Notes under the pieces: generated by a model
What the model saw: the letters and a program-made list of their open reading frames with translations, nothing else
Told to the model about the DNA's origin: nothing
The model's database searches: none
Translations under genes and position numbers: made by a program
In this document: piece by piece, positions 9,881-21,737 of the stretch
Layout of the letters: each line of letters starts with the position of its first letter
Position numbering within the stretch: position 1 is the stretch's first letter
Source of the DNA: Trametes villosa
Taxonomy: Eukaryota > Basidiomycota > Agaricomycetes > Polyporales > Polyporaceae
Direction: 5' to 3'
DNA: 64,000 nt
Assembly (NCBI GenBank): GCA_002964805.2
Contig: PUDQ02000084.1
Location: 620,001 to 684,000 of the forward strand

Positions 9881-12800
9881 ATGTCTGGAAAACGCGACTT
9901 GTCTGGCTACAACTATGCCGCCATCTCTTCTCTGGTTCTGACTGCCGACCGGTCTGCCCTGCCGCGTCGCGACAAGGAGCCGGATGGCGCGCCCACGTCG
10001 CTCGTCGGGCGCATCGACCCGCGCGAGATGGGCTCGCGCGTGCAGCGCGAGGCCCCGAAGGACCTCGACAAGAAGAAGAAGAAGGCCGCGGAGAGGCAGG
10101 AGGGCGCGGACAAGCCTGCGAAGCGGAGAACGGCCGACGTGACGGGTTTCGGCTACACCGACATCATCGAGGCGACGGAGGACGTCGAGGGCCTCACGTA
10201 CCGGCCACGGACCGCAGAGACGCGTGAAGTCTACGAGCTCGTGCTCGCGAGCGTCCACCAGGCTCTCGGCGACCAGGCGCAGGATGTCGTTCGCAGCGCG
10301 GCCGACATGGCGCTGGAGGCCCTCAAGAACGAGAACCTGAAGGACTTCGACAAGAAGAAGGAGGTCGAGGAGATCCTGGGGCCTATCTCAAACGAGACGT
10401 TCTCGCAGCTTATCAACCTCTCCAAGAAGATCACCGACTATGGCGTCGAGGACGAGAAGGTCGCCGACCCGGACCAGGAGAAGAAGGAGACAGAGATTGA
10501 CGACGAGACCGGTGTCGCTGTCGTCTTCGACGAAGATGAAGAGGAGGAGGAGGAAGACGAGGGTTTCGAGATTCATGAGGACTCTGACGAGGACGAGGAG
10601 GCGGCGGAAGGCGCAGAACCACCACCCGAGTCGCTGGAGGGCGAGGACGAGCTGGTCATCGGTGGGTCTTCCGCAGCAGACCGGGGGAGGACACAAGTCG
10701 ACCAGGACATCGTCTCGCCACACTCTGTCGACGCGTTCTGGGTACAACGTCAGATCTCGGAGGTTTACCCGGACCCCGTCACTGCTGCCGACAAAGCCTC
10801 GTCTGTCCTCTCGATCCTTGGCTCCGAGTCCAGCGTCCGCGACTGCGAGAACCAGCTTATGGAGTTGTTCGACTACCAGCACTTCCCTCTCATTCGCAAG
10901 TTCGTCAAGAACCGGGACGTCGTTGTCTGGTGTACGAAGCTTATGCGTAGCGACTCGGACGAGCGCGTCAATGTGGAGGTTGCGATGCGGGAGAAGGGCG
11001 TCGGCTGGATTCTGCGGGAGCTGGCGGGCGACCGGAAGACTAAGACCAAGGGCGACGCGATGGACGTCGACACGAAGCCCAAGGTCGAGGTCGTTCCCAA
11101 GACCGGTACTCTTGCTCCTGGGTCGACAGTGCAGCCGAAGGCCACCGTTGACTTGGAGAGCATGGCGTTCAGCCAGGGCGGGCACTTGATGTCGAACAAG
11201 AAGTGCAAGCTCCCCGAAGGCTCGTTCAAGCGCGCGAAGAAGGGTTACGAGGAGATCCACGTCCCCGCCCCGAAGTCGAAGCCTACGCACGACTCTGAGC
11301 TCGTTCTCATCGAGTCTTTGCCCGAATGGGCGCGCGAGGGGTTCAAGGGCTACCGGAATCTCAACCGTATCCAGAGCAAGCTCTACCCTGTTGCCTTCGG
11401 TACGGACGAACCTATCCTGCTTTGTGCCCCAACAGGTGCTGGTAAGGTTAGTATCACGTTTTACTCAGTGCTTCGTATGAGCGGAGTATGCTGACGATGT
11501 GATTCATAGACCAACGTCGCTATGCTTACGATCTTGAATGAGCTCTCGAAGTACCGCGACGAGGCAACCGGCACCTTCGACCTCGACTCCTTCAAGATTG
11601 TCTACATCGCACCCATGAAGGCGCTCGTCCAGGAGATGGTCGGCAACTTCAGCTCGCGACTCGGCGTCTACGGGATCAAGGTCGGAGAGCTCACCGGCGA
11701 CTCCCAAATGACGAAGCAGCAGATCTCCGAGACGCAGATCATCGTCACGACGCCAGAGAAGTGGGACGTCATCACGCGCAAGAGCACGGACACGAGCTAC
11801 ACGAACCTCGTACGTCTCATCATCATCGACGAGATTCACTTGTTGCATGATGAACGCGGCCCAGTCCTCGAGTCGGTCATCGCTCGAACGATCCGCCGCA
11901 TGGAGCAGACGAACGAGTACGTGCGGCTCGTCGGCCTTTCTGCGACGCTGCCCAACTACCAGGACGTCGCGACCTTCCTCCGCGTCGACACGACCAAGGG
12001 TCTGTTCTACTTCGACGCGTCGTACCGGCCGTGCGCCCTGCAACAGCAATTCATCGGTGTGACCGAGAAGAAGGCGATCAAGCGGTACCAGGTGATGAAC
12101 GAGGTCTGTTACGAGAAGGTCCTTGACCAGGCTGGGAAGAACCAGACGCTCGTGTTCGTCCACTCGCGAAAGGAGACGGCGAAGACGGCGAAGTTCATTC
12201 GCGACATGGCCATCGAGAAGGAGACGATCACGCAGTTCGTCAAGCCGGAGGGTGCGACGCGCGAGATCCTGCTGGAGGAGACGAACAACGTCAAGGACCC
12301 GAACCTGAAGGACCTCCTCCAGTTCGGTTTCGGTATCCATCACGCCGGTATGTCTCGGGAGGACCGTGGGCTCGTCGAGGAGCTCTTCGGCGACGGCCAC
12401 ATCCAGGTCCTCGTCTGTACGGCGACGCTCGCGTGGGGTGTCAATCTGCCCGCCCACACCGTCATCATCAAGGGGACCCAGATCTATAACCCGGAGAAGG
12501 GTCGTTGGGTGGAGCTGTCGTCGCAGGACGTGCTGCAGATGCTCGGTCGTGCCGGTCGCCCGCAGTACGACACGTACGGAGAGGGTGTTATCATCACGAA
12601 CCACTCGGAGCTGCAGTACTACCTGAGCTTGATGAACCAGCAGCTGCCGATCGAGTCGCAATTCGTTGCGAAGCTCACCGACAACCTCAACGCTGAGATC
12701 GTTCTTGGTACCATCCGGAACCGGGACGAGGCCGTCCAGTGGCTTGGTTACACCTACCTGTAAGTGATGCTCCTCGCAACATGGGACAGCGCTAATCATC

Positions 12801-15800
12801 ATCACAGGTACGTACGGATGCTCAAGGACCCCGTCCTGTACAGCGTCGGGGTGGACTATCTCGAGGGCGACCCGACGCTTGTGCAGAAGCGCGCCGACAT
12901 CGTCCACACCGCCGCCGCGCTGCTGGAGAAGTGCCACCTCATCAAGTACGAGCGGTCTACCGGTCGCTTCCACAGCACGGAGTTGGGCCGCATCGCGTCG
13001 CACTACTACGTGACGTACAGCTCGATGGCGACGTACAACCAGCACCTCCGGCCGACGATGTCGATGCTCGAACTGTTCCGCGTCTTCGCGCTCTCGAACG
13101 AGTTCAAGCTGATTCCCGTCCGGCAAGATGTGAGTTGTCGACACAAGCTCTACGCGGATGGCTTCTGACGTCTTGTATAGGAGAAACTCGAGTTGGGCAA
13201 GCTGCTCGAGCGGGTCCCTATTCCCGTCAAGGAGTCTGTCGAGGAGCCTGCCGCCAAGATCAACGTGCTCCTGCAGGCCTACGTCTCACAGCTCAAGCTC
13301 GAAGGTACGCTGACCCGCACATCTCACAAATTGGGTCTGTCGGTTTACTTGTTTCATCAGGCTTCGCCCTCGTTGCGGATATGGTTTACGTCCAGCAATC
13401 GGCCGGCCGGTGAGTCACCCCTGTATCATCTAAATATGGCTTGCGACTAATATTCCCGCCTTTAGTATCATCCGGGCTATCTTTGAGATCTGCTTGAAGC
13501 GCGGATGGGCCGTTCCCGCGAAGGCGGCTCTTGACCTCTGCAAGATGGTTGAGCGTCGGATGTAAGTAGTGCTCGACTTTGTAGAAGAACGCCGCTCACA
13601 GATATTGCAGGTGGGGATCGATGACGCCTTTGCGCCAGTTCAAGGGCGTTCCGAGCGAGATCATCCGCAAAGCCGAGGCGAAGCAGTTCGTAAGTAAAAG
13701 CAGCTTGTCGCAAAGGCGTACGTACTGACTTGCTCGCCCGTAGCCGTGGTACCGGTACTTCGACCTGGTCAGTTCATTCAAGCCGTGCTACTAATACCCA
13801 AAGCTGACCCCATGCACAGAGCCCGCCAGAGATTGGTGAACTCATCGGAATCCAGAATGCTGGACGGCTGGTCCACCGCCTCGTTCACAGCTTCCCTAAG
13901 CTTCAGTACGTCTAACATCCTGTTCCCGCTTACCATGCCTAATTGCGGCTTTGCAGGCTGCAAGCTCAGGTTCAGCCCATTACTCGCACGCTGCTTCGGA
14001 TCGACCTGACAATCATCCCTGACTTCCGGTGGGACGAGAAGATCCACGGCGGGTCAGAGTCGTTCTGGATCCTCGTTGAGGACGTCGATGGCGAGATCAT
14101 CCTCTTCCACGACACCTTCATCCTCCGCCAGCGGTATGCTGAGGACGAACACTACGTGACGCTCACCGTCCCCATGTTCGAGCCCGTCCCCCCGAACTAC
14201 TACATCTCCATCGTCTCCGACCGCTGGCTGCACGCCGAGACCCGTCTCCCCATCTCGTTCAAGCATCTCATCCTCCCCGAGAAGTTCCCTCCTCCCACCC
14301 CCCTTCTCGACCTGCAGGCCCTCCCCCTCTCGGCTCTGCACAACAAGGAGTTCGAGAGCATCTATTCGTCCACCATCCAGACCTTCAACAAGATCCAGAC
14401 CCAGGTCTTCCAGGCGCTCTACACGACGGACGACAACGTCTTCATCGGCGCGCCCACTGGCAGTGGCAAGACGATCTGCGCGGAGTTCGCTCTGCTCCGC
14501 CTCTGGAGCAAGCGCGAGCAGAAGAGGGCGGTCTGCATCGAGCCCTACCAGGAGATGGTCGACCAGCGCGTGGAGGAGTGGCGCAAGAAGTTCGGCAGCC
14601 TGCAGGGTGGTAAGGAGATTGTCAGCCTGACAGGCGAGACGAGCGCGGACCTGCGCCTCCTCGAGAAGGGCGACCTCATCGTCTGCACTCCCACACAGTG
14701 GGATGTGTTGTCTCGGAGATGGCGTCAGCGGAAGAACGTGCAGAACATCGGGCTGCTCATTGCCGACGAGGTTCAGCTCGTTGGTGGAGAGGTCGGACCG
14801 ACATACGAGGTCGTCATCTCCCGCACTCGCTATGTATCGGCGCAGACTGAGATCAAGACTCGTATCGTCGCCTGCGGCGTTTCGTTGGCCAACGCCCGCG
14901 ACCTCGGTGAATGGATGGGCGCGCCATCACACGCGATCTTCAACTTCCCTCCAAGGTACACCCTTCTCTGTATCATTCGTGTATATGGTGCTAACAGCGT
15001 CACAGTGCTCGCCCCCTCGACATGGATATTCATATCCAGAGCTTCCAGATCCCCCATTTCCCGTCCCTCATGATCGCCATGTCGAAGCCCGCGTACCTCG
15101 CCATCTGCGAATACTCTCCTCACAAGCCCGTCATCATCTTCGTGCCATCCCGTCGCCAGTGTCGTCTTACCGCCGACGACATCATCACGCATTGCGGCGC
15201 CGACGACAACTCGACTCGCTTCCTGCACGTCGAGGAGGCTGACCTCGCGCCTCACTTGGAGCACGTCACGGATGCTGGTCTCAAGGAGACGTTGAAGCAT
15301 GGTATCGGGTACTACCACGAGGCTCTCGACAAGCAGGATAAGCGTATTGTGGAGAGGCTGTTCCAGCACGGCGCCATCCAGGTCCTCATCGCCTCCAAGG
15401 TACGTGTTCACTCATTTTGCCTGCGCGTCTCATTTCCTGACAGCCTCTACAGGATACCGCCTGGAGTCTACCTGTCTCAAGCTACCTCGTCATCATCATG
15501 GGCGTCCAGAACTACGAGGGCAAGGAGCACCGTTACGTCGACTACCCCGTCATGGATGTCCTTCAGATGATGGGTCGTGCATGTCGCCCGCTAGAAGACG
15601 AGAAGAGCCGCGCTGTACTGATGTGTCAGCAAACTCGGAAGGACTTCTACAAGAAGTTCTTGGCCGAGGGTCTCCCTATTGAGTCTCACCTTCCGACGCA
15701 CATGCTCCACGACTACTTCTTGGCGGAGATCGCGGTCAAGACCATCGAGAACAAGCAGGACGCGATGGTGAGCTGACATCGGTCAGAGCGGCAGTGAACA

Positions 15801-17223
15801 GGGGCTGACAGTGTTCTTTAGGATATCTTGACATGGACGTACTTCTACCGCCGTATGACGCAGAACCCCAACTACTACAACCTGCACAACGTCAGCCACC
15901 AGCATCTCTCCGACCACCTGTCGGAGTTGGTCGAGACAACTCTCAGCGACCTCGTCAACTCCAAGTGTATCGCGATCGGTAAGAAGCTTGGGTTAGCTGT
16001 CGAGTTCAGCTACTAATCAGCGTTGCAGAGGACGAGATGGACGTGTCGCCGCTGAACCTCGGTATGATTGCAGCGTACTACAACATCTCTTGTGAGCGGT
16101 CAGAGTGTTTCGTGTCGTTTGACAGCACCGCTGACGTTATGTTGCAGACGTCACCGTCGAGGTGTACACGCTGTCGCTCAAGGAGCGTACGAAGCTGAAG
16201 GGTCTTCTCGAGGTTGTGTCCTCATCAGCGGAGTTCGAGTCCATTCCGATCCGGCGGCACGAGGATGTGCTGCTGCGTCGCATCTACGACCGCGTCCCCG
16301 TCAAGCTCGAGAAGGTCGACTTCGAGGCGCCACACTTCAAGACGTTCCTGCTGCTCCAGGCGCACTTCTCTCGGCTCCAGCTCCCTCCAGACCTTGCTGC
16401 CGACCAGGGGCTCGTCCTCGAGAAGGTCCTCAACCTGCTGTCGGCATGCGTGGACGTCATGTCGTCAAACGCATGGCTCAATGCGCTTGGAGCAATGGAC
16501 TTGTCGCAGATGTGCGTGCAGGCGAGCTGGGAGACCGACTCGCCATTGAAGCAGATTCCTCACTTCGAGCCCGACGTAAGCTATTTCCCGCCATTGCTGT
16601 TGCACCCAGATGTTTAACATTGCTACAGGTCGTCAAGCGGTGCAAAGAGGCTGGTGTCGAGACCGTCTACGACATCATGGAGATGGAGGACGACAAGCGC
16701 AACGAGCTCCTGCAGATGGACGCGAGGCAGATGTGAGTATTGGCCTCCCACCTTCATTCTCAATAGCTGACCTTCTTTTAGGCGTGATGTTGCGACCTTC
16801 GTCAACTCATACCCCACCCTCGATGTCAACCACGAGCTTGTAAAAAGCGATTACACGGCCGGCGCGCCAATCACCATCCAGGTCGCTCTGTCGAAAGATG
16901 CCGACGAGGACATGGACGCATCCGAAGATGACGAGGTCGTCGTCGCGCCGTTCTATCCCAAGAAGAAGCTGGCGAACTGGTGGATCGTCATCGGCGAGCC
17001 CAAGACGAAGCAGTTGCTCGCGATCAAGAAGGTCACAGTGCATCGCAGCCTAAACGTCCGCCTCGAGTTCTCGCTGCCGCAGGGCGAGCACGCGCTCAAG
17101 CTCTACGTCATCTGCGACTCGTATATGGGCGCGGACCACGACATCGATCTCGACCCGCTCGTCGTTGCCGAGGGCGAGGAGAGCGAGAGCGAGGAGGATA
17201 GCGACGACGCCATGGAGGAGTAG
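9881..17223 (+). CDS. BRR2: Pre-mRNA-splicing helicase BRR2 (U5 snRNP 200-kDa helicase)
   Basis: Ski2-like ATPase of the U5 snRNP that unwinds U4/U6 during spliceosome activation (nuclear). I can place 17 exons: 9881-11446, 11510-12759, 12808-13129, 13181-13304, 13361-13409, 13466-13561, 13611-13689, 13744-13767, 13820-13905, 13957-14955, 15006-15399, 15453-15767, 15822-15978, 16029-16091, 16148-16575, 16629-16732, 16782-17223. All phases agree and give 2165 aa, matching the yeast and human lengths. The N-terminal region is acidic. The first cassette has [39 protein letters not shown] and [12 protein letters not shown], followed by a Sec63 unit. The second cassette has GAPTGSGKT but DEVQ for DEVH and a degraded SAT motif, followed by a second Sec63 unit. 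The start is the Met of [14 protein letters not shown], which begins the conserved BRR2 N-terminus. Confidence 0.98.
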
Positions 17224-17655
17224 ATGTTTGTTTGTGCTCGTTTTGCGTGCTGTTCATGGACCGTTGTAACATAGTGCTGGCGCCTTCCCGGCCGGTGAAA
17301 ATGTATCTCTAGAGCCTATAATGTTGTTTCTCATTGAAGCCATCCGGAACAGCGCATTCCATAGAATCATACTGCGTCGACATAGCATGCAACAGTCAGT
17401 ACGCCCTGGGTGGGTTAAGGGATAAAACATCCCTCTTCGATGGACGAGCTAGGCACTCAAGACACTCGATGCTCACACATCCCGAATTTAGCCTCGAAGA
17501 CCTAGCTGTTGTGCGTTTGGATAAGGGCCAGTAGTCATGGAGGATTCGACAGAAAAGAAGCCCAAGGATGATGTACAAACGTGAGACAGAACAGTTCTTC
17601 CACGCTGGAGGCGTCTGAGTGAGCGGAGTTCAGTGGAATGGAGGTGCGGCGAGAC
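17224..17655. other. Convergent 3' region
   Basis: 432 bp between the BRR2 stop and the stop of the glycosylase gene on the other strand. Holds 3' UTRs only; no exon seen. Confidence 0.5.
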
Positions 17656-19158
17656 TCAAAGCAAGTCGGGTGGGATTGGTATGGCGGTCATGTCCGAGGT
17701 GTCTACCGAGCCAGCCTTGAGCTCGTCCACGCGCTGCTTGAGCAGCGTGAACTGTTTGATTTTCTCTGGGCGCTGTTTGGGAGCAACGTTACTTCGTGTT
17801 CCCTCGGTGAGTATGCAGCGTAGCTGACGCACCTGGTATCCTGCGACGAGTCCTGATGTGCTCACGACGACGAAGAATAGCGTCTCGCGAATGCGCGCGC
17901 CGGCTGTAGGGAACCTGTCAGCACAATTCGGGAGCTGAGCAGAAGGGGACGTACGATCGGAATGCACCACCTTGTATGGCTGCAAGTCGAAAACAAGATC
18001 CTGCTTCGCCGGCGCGGCGCGCTTCTTCACGCTCTTCTTGCGAGTTGTCGTAACGCGAGTTGTCGAACCTTCGCCCTCTATGCTAACAGAGAGCTCTTCG
18101 ACGTGTGTCTCCGCTGTTACTCCGGAGGGAGTGCTCTCGGATGATGTCATTTGTTTGCGGGAGTCGACCCGCGGCGCCGCCGCTTTGATGAAGCTCTCCC
18201 AGATTTGCTTCCCCACAAAACAGACCACTCGCGGTCGTCTGCTGACGATCTTTGCTAGTAGCGCTGGTACGCCATCGGTGTATTCGGTATTCGCCAGCTC
18301 GGCGGCCTATCGGGGCAATGAGCAGGCAGTCTCCGCAGAAGGCCGATAGACCCAACATGCCTGCGAGCTTGGCCTCGAGACAAGATTGGTCTTGTAGTGC
18401 AAAGAGGGTGAGTAAGGGTCGTTTACGAGCATAGAGACTGGGCGCACCAGGCCGAGCTTATAGCTGTCAGGGAGAATCCCATCCTCAGACGCGTCCAAGA
18501 GCCTGTCTGTCAGCTCTGTGCATGGTTTATTGTCAGTAAGCGGAAGTGTCTGTGCGGGGCGTGTCGGCTGGGCTGACCTGCGCCATGCAAACATTTCCAG
18601 AAATGATTCGTCGGGTGCGCGAAGTGATGCCCGATGGTTGCTGACATCTTTCCGGGGCTGCTAAACCGTCAGCCTCGTTGCCACATCCGCGCATCGTACA
18701 CGCACTTGATACCACAGAACATAACTAGAGCAAGCTTAGAAACGCTAAACAAGATCACCTCTCTATCATAGCTTACCATCTAACATGTCCGGCTCTTCTC
18801 CGAGATGATCGTTCAGCGAGTTCAGGTGCGCGTATTTTTCTGGCGGCGCTACGCTGACTTTTCCTCGCGGGAGTTTACGACCTTCACCGTCGAGTCGTGC
18901 CTTTTTGACATCTGGACCAGCGGCGGCGGATGCTGATCGTTTCTTGGCTTTACGGCCTGGTGAAGGCAGTGAAGGAAGCTCGGACTCTCCCTCCTCAACC
19001 TTTGTGGTGCTGATATGTCGAGGAGACCGTCGTAGTGACGGCGTGGACTCCGAGTCGAAGCGGAAACGGAAAAGCGCATTTCGAAGCAACTGGGTCGGGG
19101 TGTTTGCGTCGCTTTCGACCTTGACTGGACTCTCAGACTCATCAGTTTTCTTCGGCAT
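17656..19158 (-). CDS. G/T(U) mismatch-specific thymine/uracil DNA glycosylase (TDG/MUG family)
   Basis: Base-excision-repair enzyme that removes T or U opposite G, in the nucleus. The start at 19158 (MPKKTDESESPVKVE) opens a basic, Ser-rich N-terminal extension; exon 1 ends at 18777. A tiny 19-nt exon, 18724-18706, codes VMFCGIN. The next begins at 18660 with the catalytic-site continuation PGKMSATIGHHFAHPTNHFWKCLH, the hallmark of the family, with Asn in GIN as the water-activating residue. After two or more introns come TNLVSRPS, ELANTEYTDGVPALLAKIVS and RPRVVCFVGKQIWESFIK. Then PYKVVHSD and ETLFFVVVSTSGLVAGYQ carry the second conserved motif (bacterial MPSSSA equivalent, here VVSTSGL). 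The C-terminus is Lys-rich with a stop at 17656. Small-exon boundaries are my inference; the family is clear. Confidence 0.9.
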
Positions 19159-19606
19159 TGTTCTATCAAGGATCAAGCGGCTGTTACGCAGAGGTGTGCG
19201 AGGATGCGTTGGTCGTGGTTTGTGGCAGAGATGTAGCGGCGGAGGCATCAGCCACACCTGCCATTAGTAGGCGCTCTACCCCATGGGGTAGATCCCGATT
19301 GCCACACGCCACGATCCGCCACGACCCGCCACGATCAGCTACTTTCCCGGCCAAACTCCTTCCCTTGGCTTTGGCGACAACAGTGAGATGAAGATGCATT
19401 TTTCGGTCTCAGCGTAGAGTTTTGATACTGGCGCGAGGGGGGATATACAGGTATTCCACATCCAAGGTCCATAATGTGGCGACATAGTCAAGCAAACCGG
19501 TATGCATGTATATAGCGGCGCGCGGCTCGATAGCAGAGTCCTATCCCTCCAACTTGGAGGCCATTCAACGTCCGAGTCGCCCGGCTGGGCGCGCGAGGGG
19601 TATCCT
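19159..19606. other. Intergenic with small CCACGA-type direct repeat
   Basis: Promoter side of the glycosylase and 3' side of the F-box gene. At about 19301-19337 there is a short array of near-identical 9-10 bp units (CCACGATCCG, CCACGACCCG, CCACGATCAG). No gene seen. Confidence 0.5.
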
Positions 19607-21737
19607 TCATACTTTGACCCTTCTGACCTGGTACCGGACGTTCTCGGCGTCGCGCGCGAGCACGATCACCTTGCCCGAGCCGTCCTCCCAATGGTCGACG
19701 CGCCGCAGCTTCGGGCACTTCCACGCGAAGACCGCGGCGACCTCGTCGTTCTTGCGCACGCGACTGCGGTCGGAGAGCGACAGGGCTGTGCCGTCCGCCG
19801 AAAGGGCGACCTCGTAGAAGAAGCGGACACCGTGGAACGTCGTTAGCTCGGGGAAGTGTGCGAGCACGTTTGCCCATTCGGTCTGTAGACGCAGTGTGTC
19901 AGTTCATCTACACAGCGAGTGCATCGCGAGCACTCACGAAGTTGGAAGAGACGATCGCAGATGCTTGGGCTGCCTTTCCAGCAGACCCTGCTCCGTTGCC
20001 GGCTGCTCCCTCTTTCTTGCCCAGGTCGAGCCAGGTCAGGCGGGGCGCGCATTCCGCAAGCCTCTTCACGTCCTCCATATCGTTCCATCCAGCAAGCTCC
20101 AAGCGGCGCATACTCTGCGCGCCATGCATCCTCAGACTGTCCAGGAAGAGGCGGTCCCTCGGCGACCCGCTCAGCCGGACGCCCTTTAGCGTCTCCAGAG
20201 GGCGACCCTCTTCATTTTCGGTGGGGCAAGCCAGGAGTGCGGTCGCCAGGTCTCTGCTCGCCTTGAGCTCGCGCAAGCGAGGCAGGCAGCCTTTCGGGAA
20301 CTTGAATGTGGCGAGCGTGCCTCCGCCGGCCTGTCCCCCAGCTCCAAACGCAACGTCGAGATGGAGCACCTCGAGGTTGACGTGCGCAAGCAGGAACGCA
20401 GAAGCTGCGTCGAGGCCTGCGTCTGGGGTGCACCACAGGTTCGTGAGCGCGAGAGAGCGCAGGTGGGACCAGCGCCCGCATAGCAGGAGGTCGTCCGCGA
20501 CAGGGTTGAAGAATCCGGGGGCGCGGCGCGGGACGTAGCTGATGGCGAGGTTCTCGAGGTTCGGGCAGCCGTTAAGCATCGCGGACACCCTGGTGAGGTC
20601 AGGCTCCTTGGACGCGCCGAAGGTGCTCTTGGCGCCGTGGAAGCTCGCTTTCTTGAGATCAGGGAGCTAGCAAGATTGCGTTCAGCATACGCCAGGCGAA
20701 CGCGGCGAAGAGGAGCATACCAGCAGCTGACGTTGCTTCTGGGCAGCGCTCTCCGCAGGTGTCTCGTCCTCAGATGTAGCCTGGAAGACGAGGTTGTCAT
20801 GCACCTCGACCTCCTCGATGCTCCCGCACTTCACCAGCACCGGCCACACGCTCTCAAACGCGACGAGCGAATGCCCGCACTCCCACTTCACCGCGCGCAG
20901 CGCCGTCATCCGCTCCAGCGCCCTGACCAGCCACCGCTCCTGCTTCGCATGCATCCCCAGCTCGTCCTCCGTCGACTCCAGGTCCGTCTCCGTGAACGCG
21001 ATCCCCGCGGGGACGACCTCGCGCCCGGCCGGCGCGCGCTCGTCGAGCACCTCCAGCCGGCGCACGTTGCGCGCGAGCGCGCGGTGCACGACGAGGTGGT
21101 GCCACACGCGCACGGCGCTCGCCTTCGCGCGCACGAGCCGGTACTCCGCGTGGCGGGGCACGACGACGTCCCGGAGGCGGCGGCACGTCGCGCCGAGCGC
21201 GCGCAGGTCGCGCTGCGCGTCGACCCAGAACGCGATCGCGTCGAGCAGCTCGGTGGGCAGGCGCACGAGCGTGCGCGCGGGCTTGCACGCGCAGCCGCAC
21301 GTGCAGGGCGCGTCTTGCACAAAGGGCTCGACGATCCCGAGCAGGTGCAGGGCGAGCCGGTGTTCGTCCGTGCTGAGCTTGAGCTGGCCGCTGCCGGGGC
21401 GGGCGGGGAGCGCGGTGAGGAGCTGGCGGAGGGTCCCGAGCGCCGCGAAGGGGTCCGTGCGGTCGTGCGCTGCGAGGTTCGTGTCGACCGGGTGCAGCGC
21501 GCGGACGCTCGCCTTGGGCTTGGGCTTGCCAGTCCTGGGCTTCTGAAACGGGTTCGAAGTGGGCTTGCCAGCGCTCGGGATTACAGGGGTGGTGGTGCTC
21601 GCCGGACCTGGGGATACATGTTTACCCTTTGTCCCTGGTTTGGACGTGGACGCTGGGAGGCGGCCACGAGCGGGCGCAGCTCGCCCTCCGGCGCCGGAGG
21701 GAGCGCTGGGGCGCGCTGGGCCGGTTGAGGACGACAT
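19607..21737 (-). CDS. F-box and leucine-rich-repeat protein
   Basis: Probable substrate receptor of an SCF ubiquitin ligase, of the large, fast-evolving F-box/LRR family of Agaricomycetes. The start at 21737 gives an Ala/Pro/Ser-rich N-terminus of about 100 aa, then a Cys-rich patch (CTCGCACK). The F-box follows (LVRLPTELLDAIAFWVDAQRDLRALGATCRRLR, seen in part). LRR-like blocks follow: LRSLALTNL, LEVLHLDV, LRELKASRDL, MRRLELAGW and LTWLDLG. After an intron near 19,880-19,930 the last exon (MLAHFPELTTFHGVRFFY...) ends at 19607. Another intron lies near 20,665. The target protein is unknown. Confidence 0.85.

Noticed and set aside
11504..13144. 546-codon minus-strand frame opposite BRR2
   Set aside because: Runs through a BRR2 intron and has no domain; same codon-bias effect.
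20637..21728. 363-codon plus-strand frame opposite the F-box gene
   Set aside because: Arg/Leu/His-rich shadow; the opposite strand has the F-box motif.
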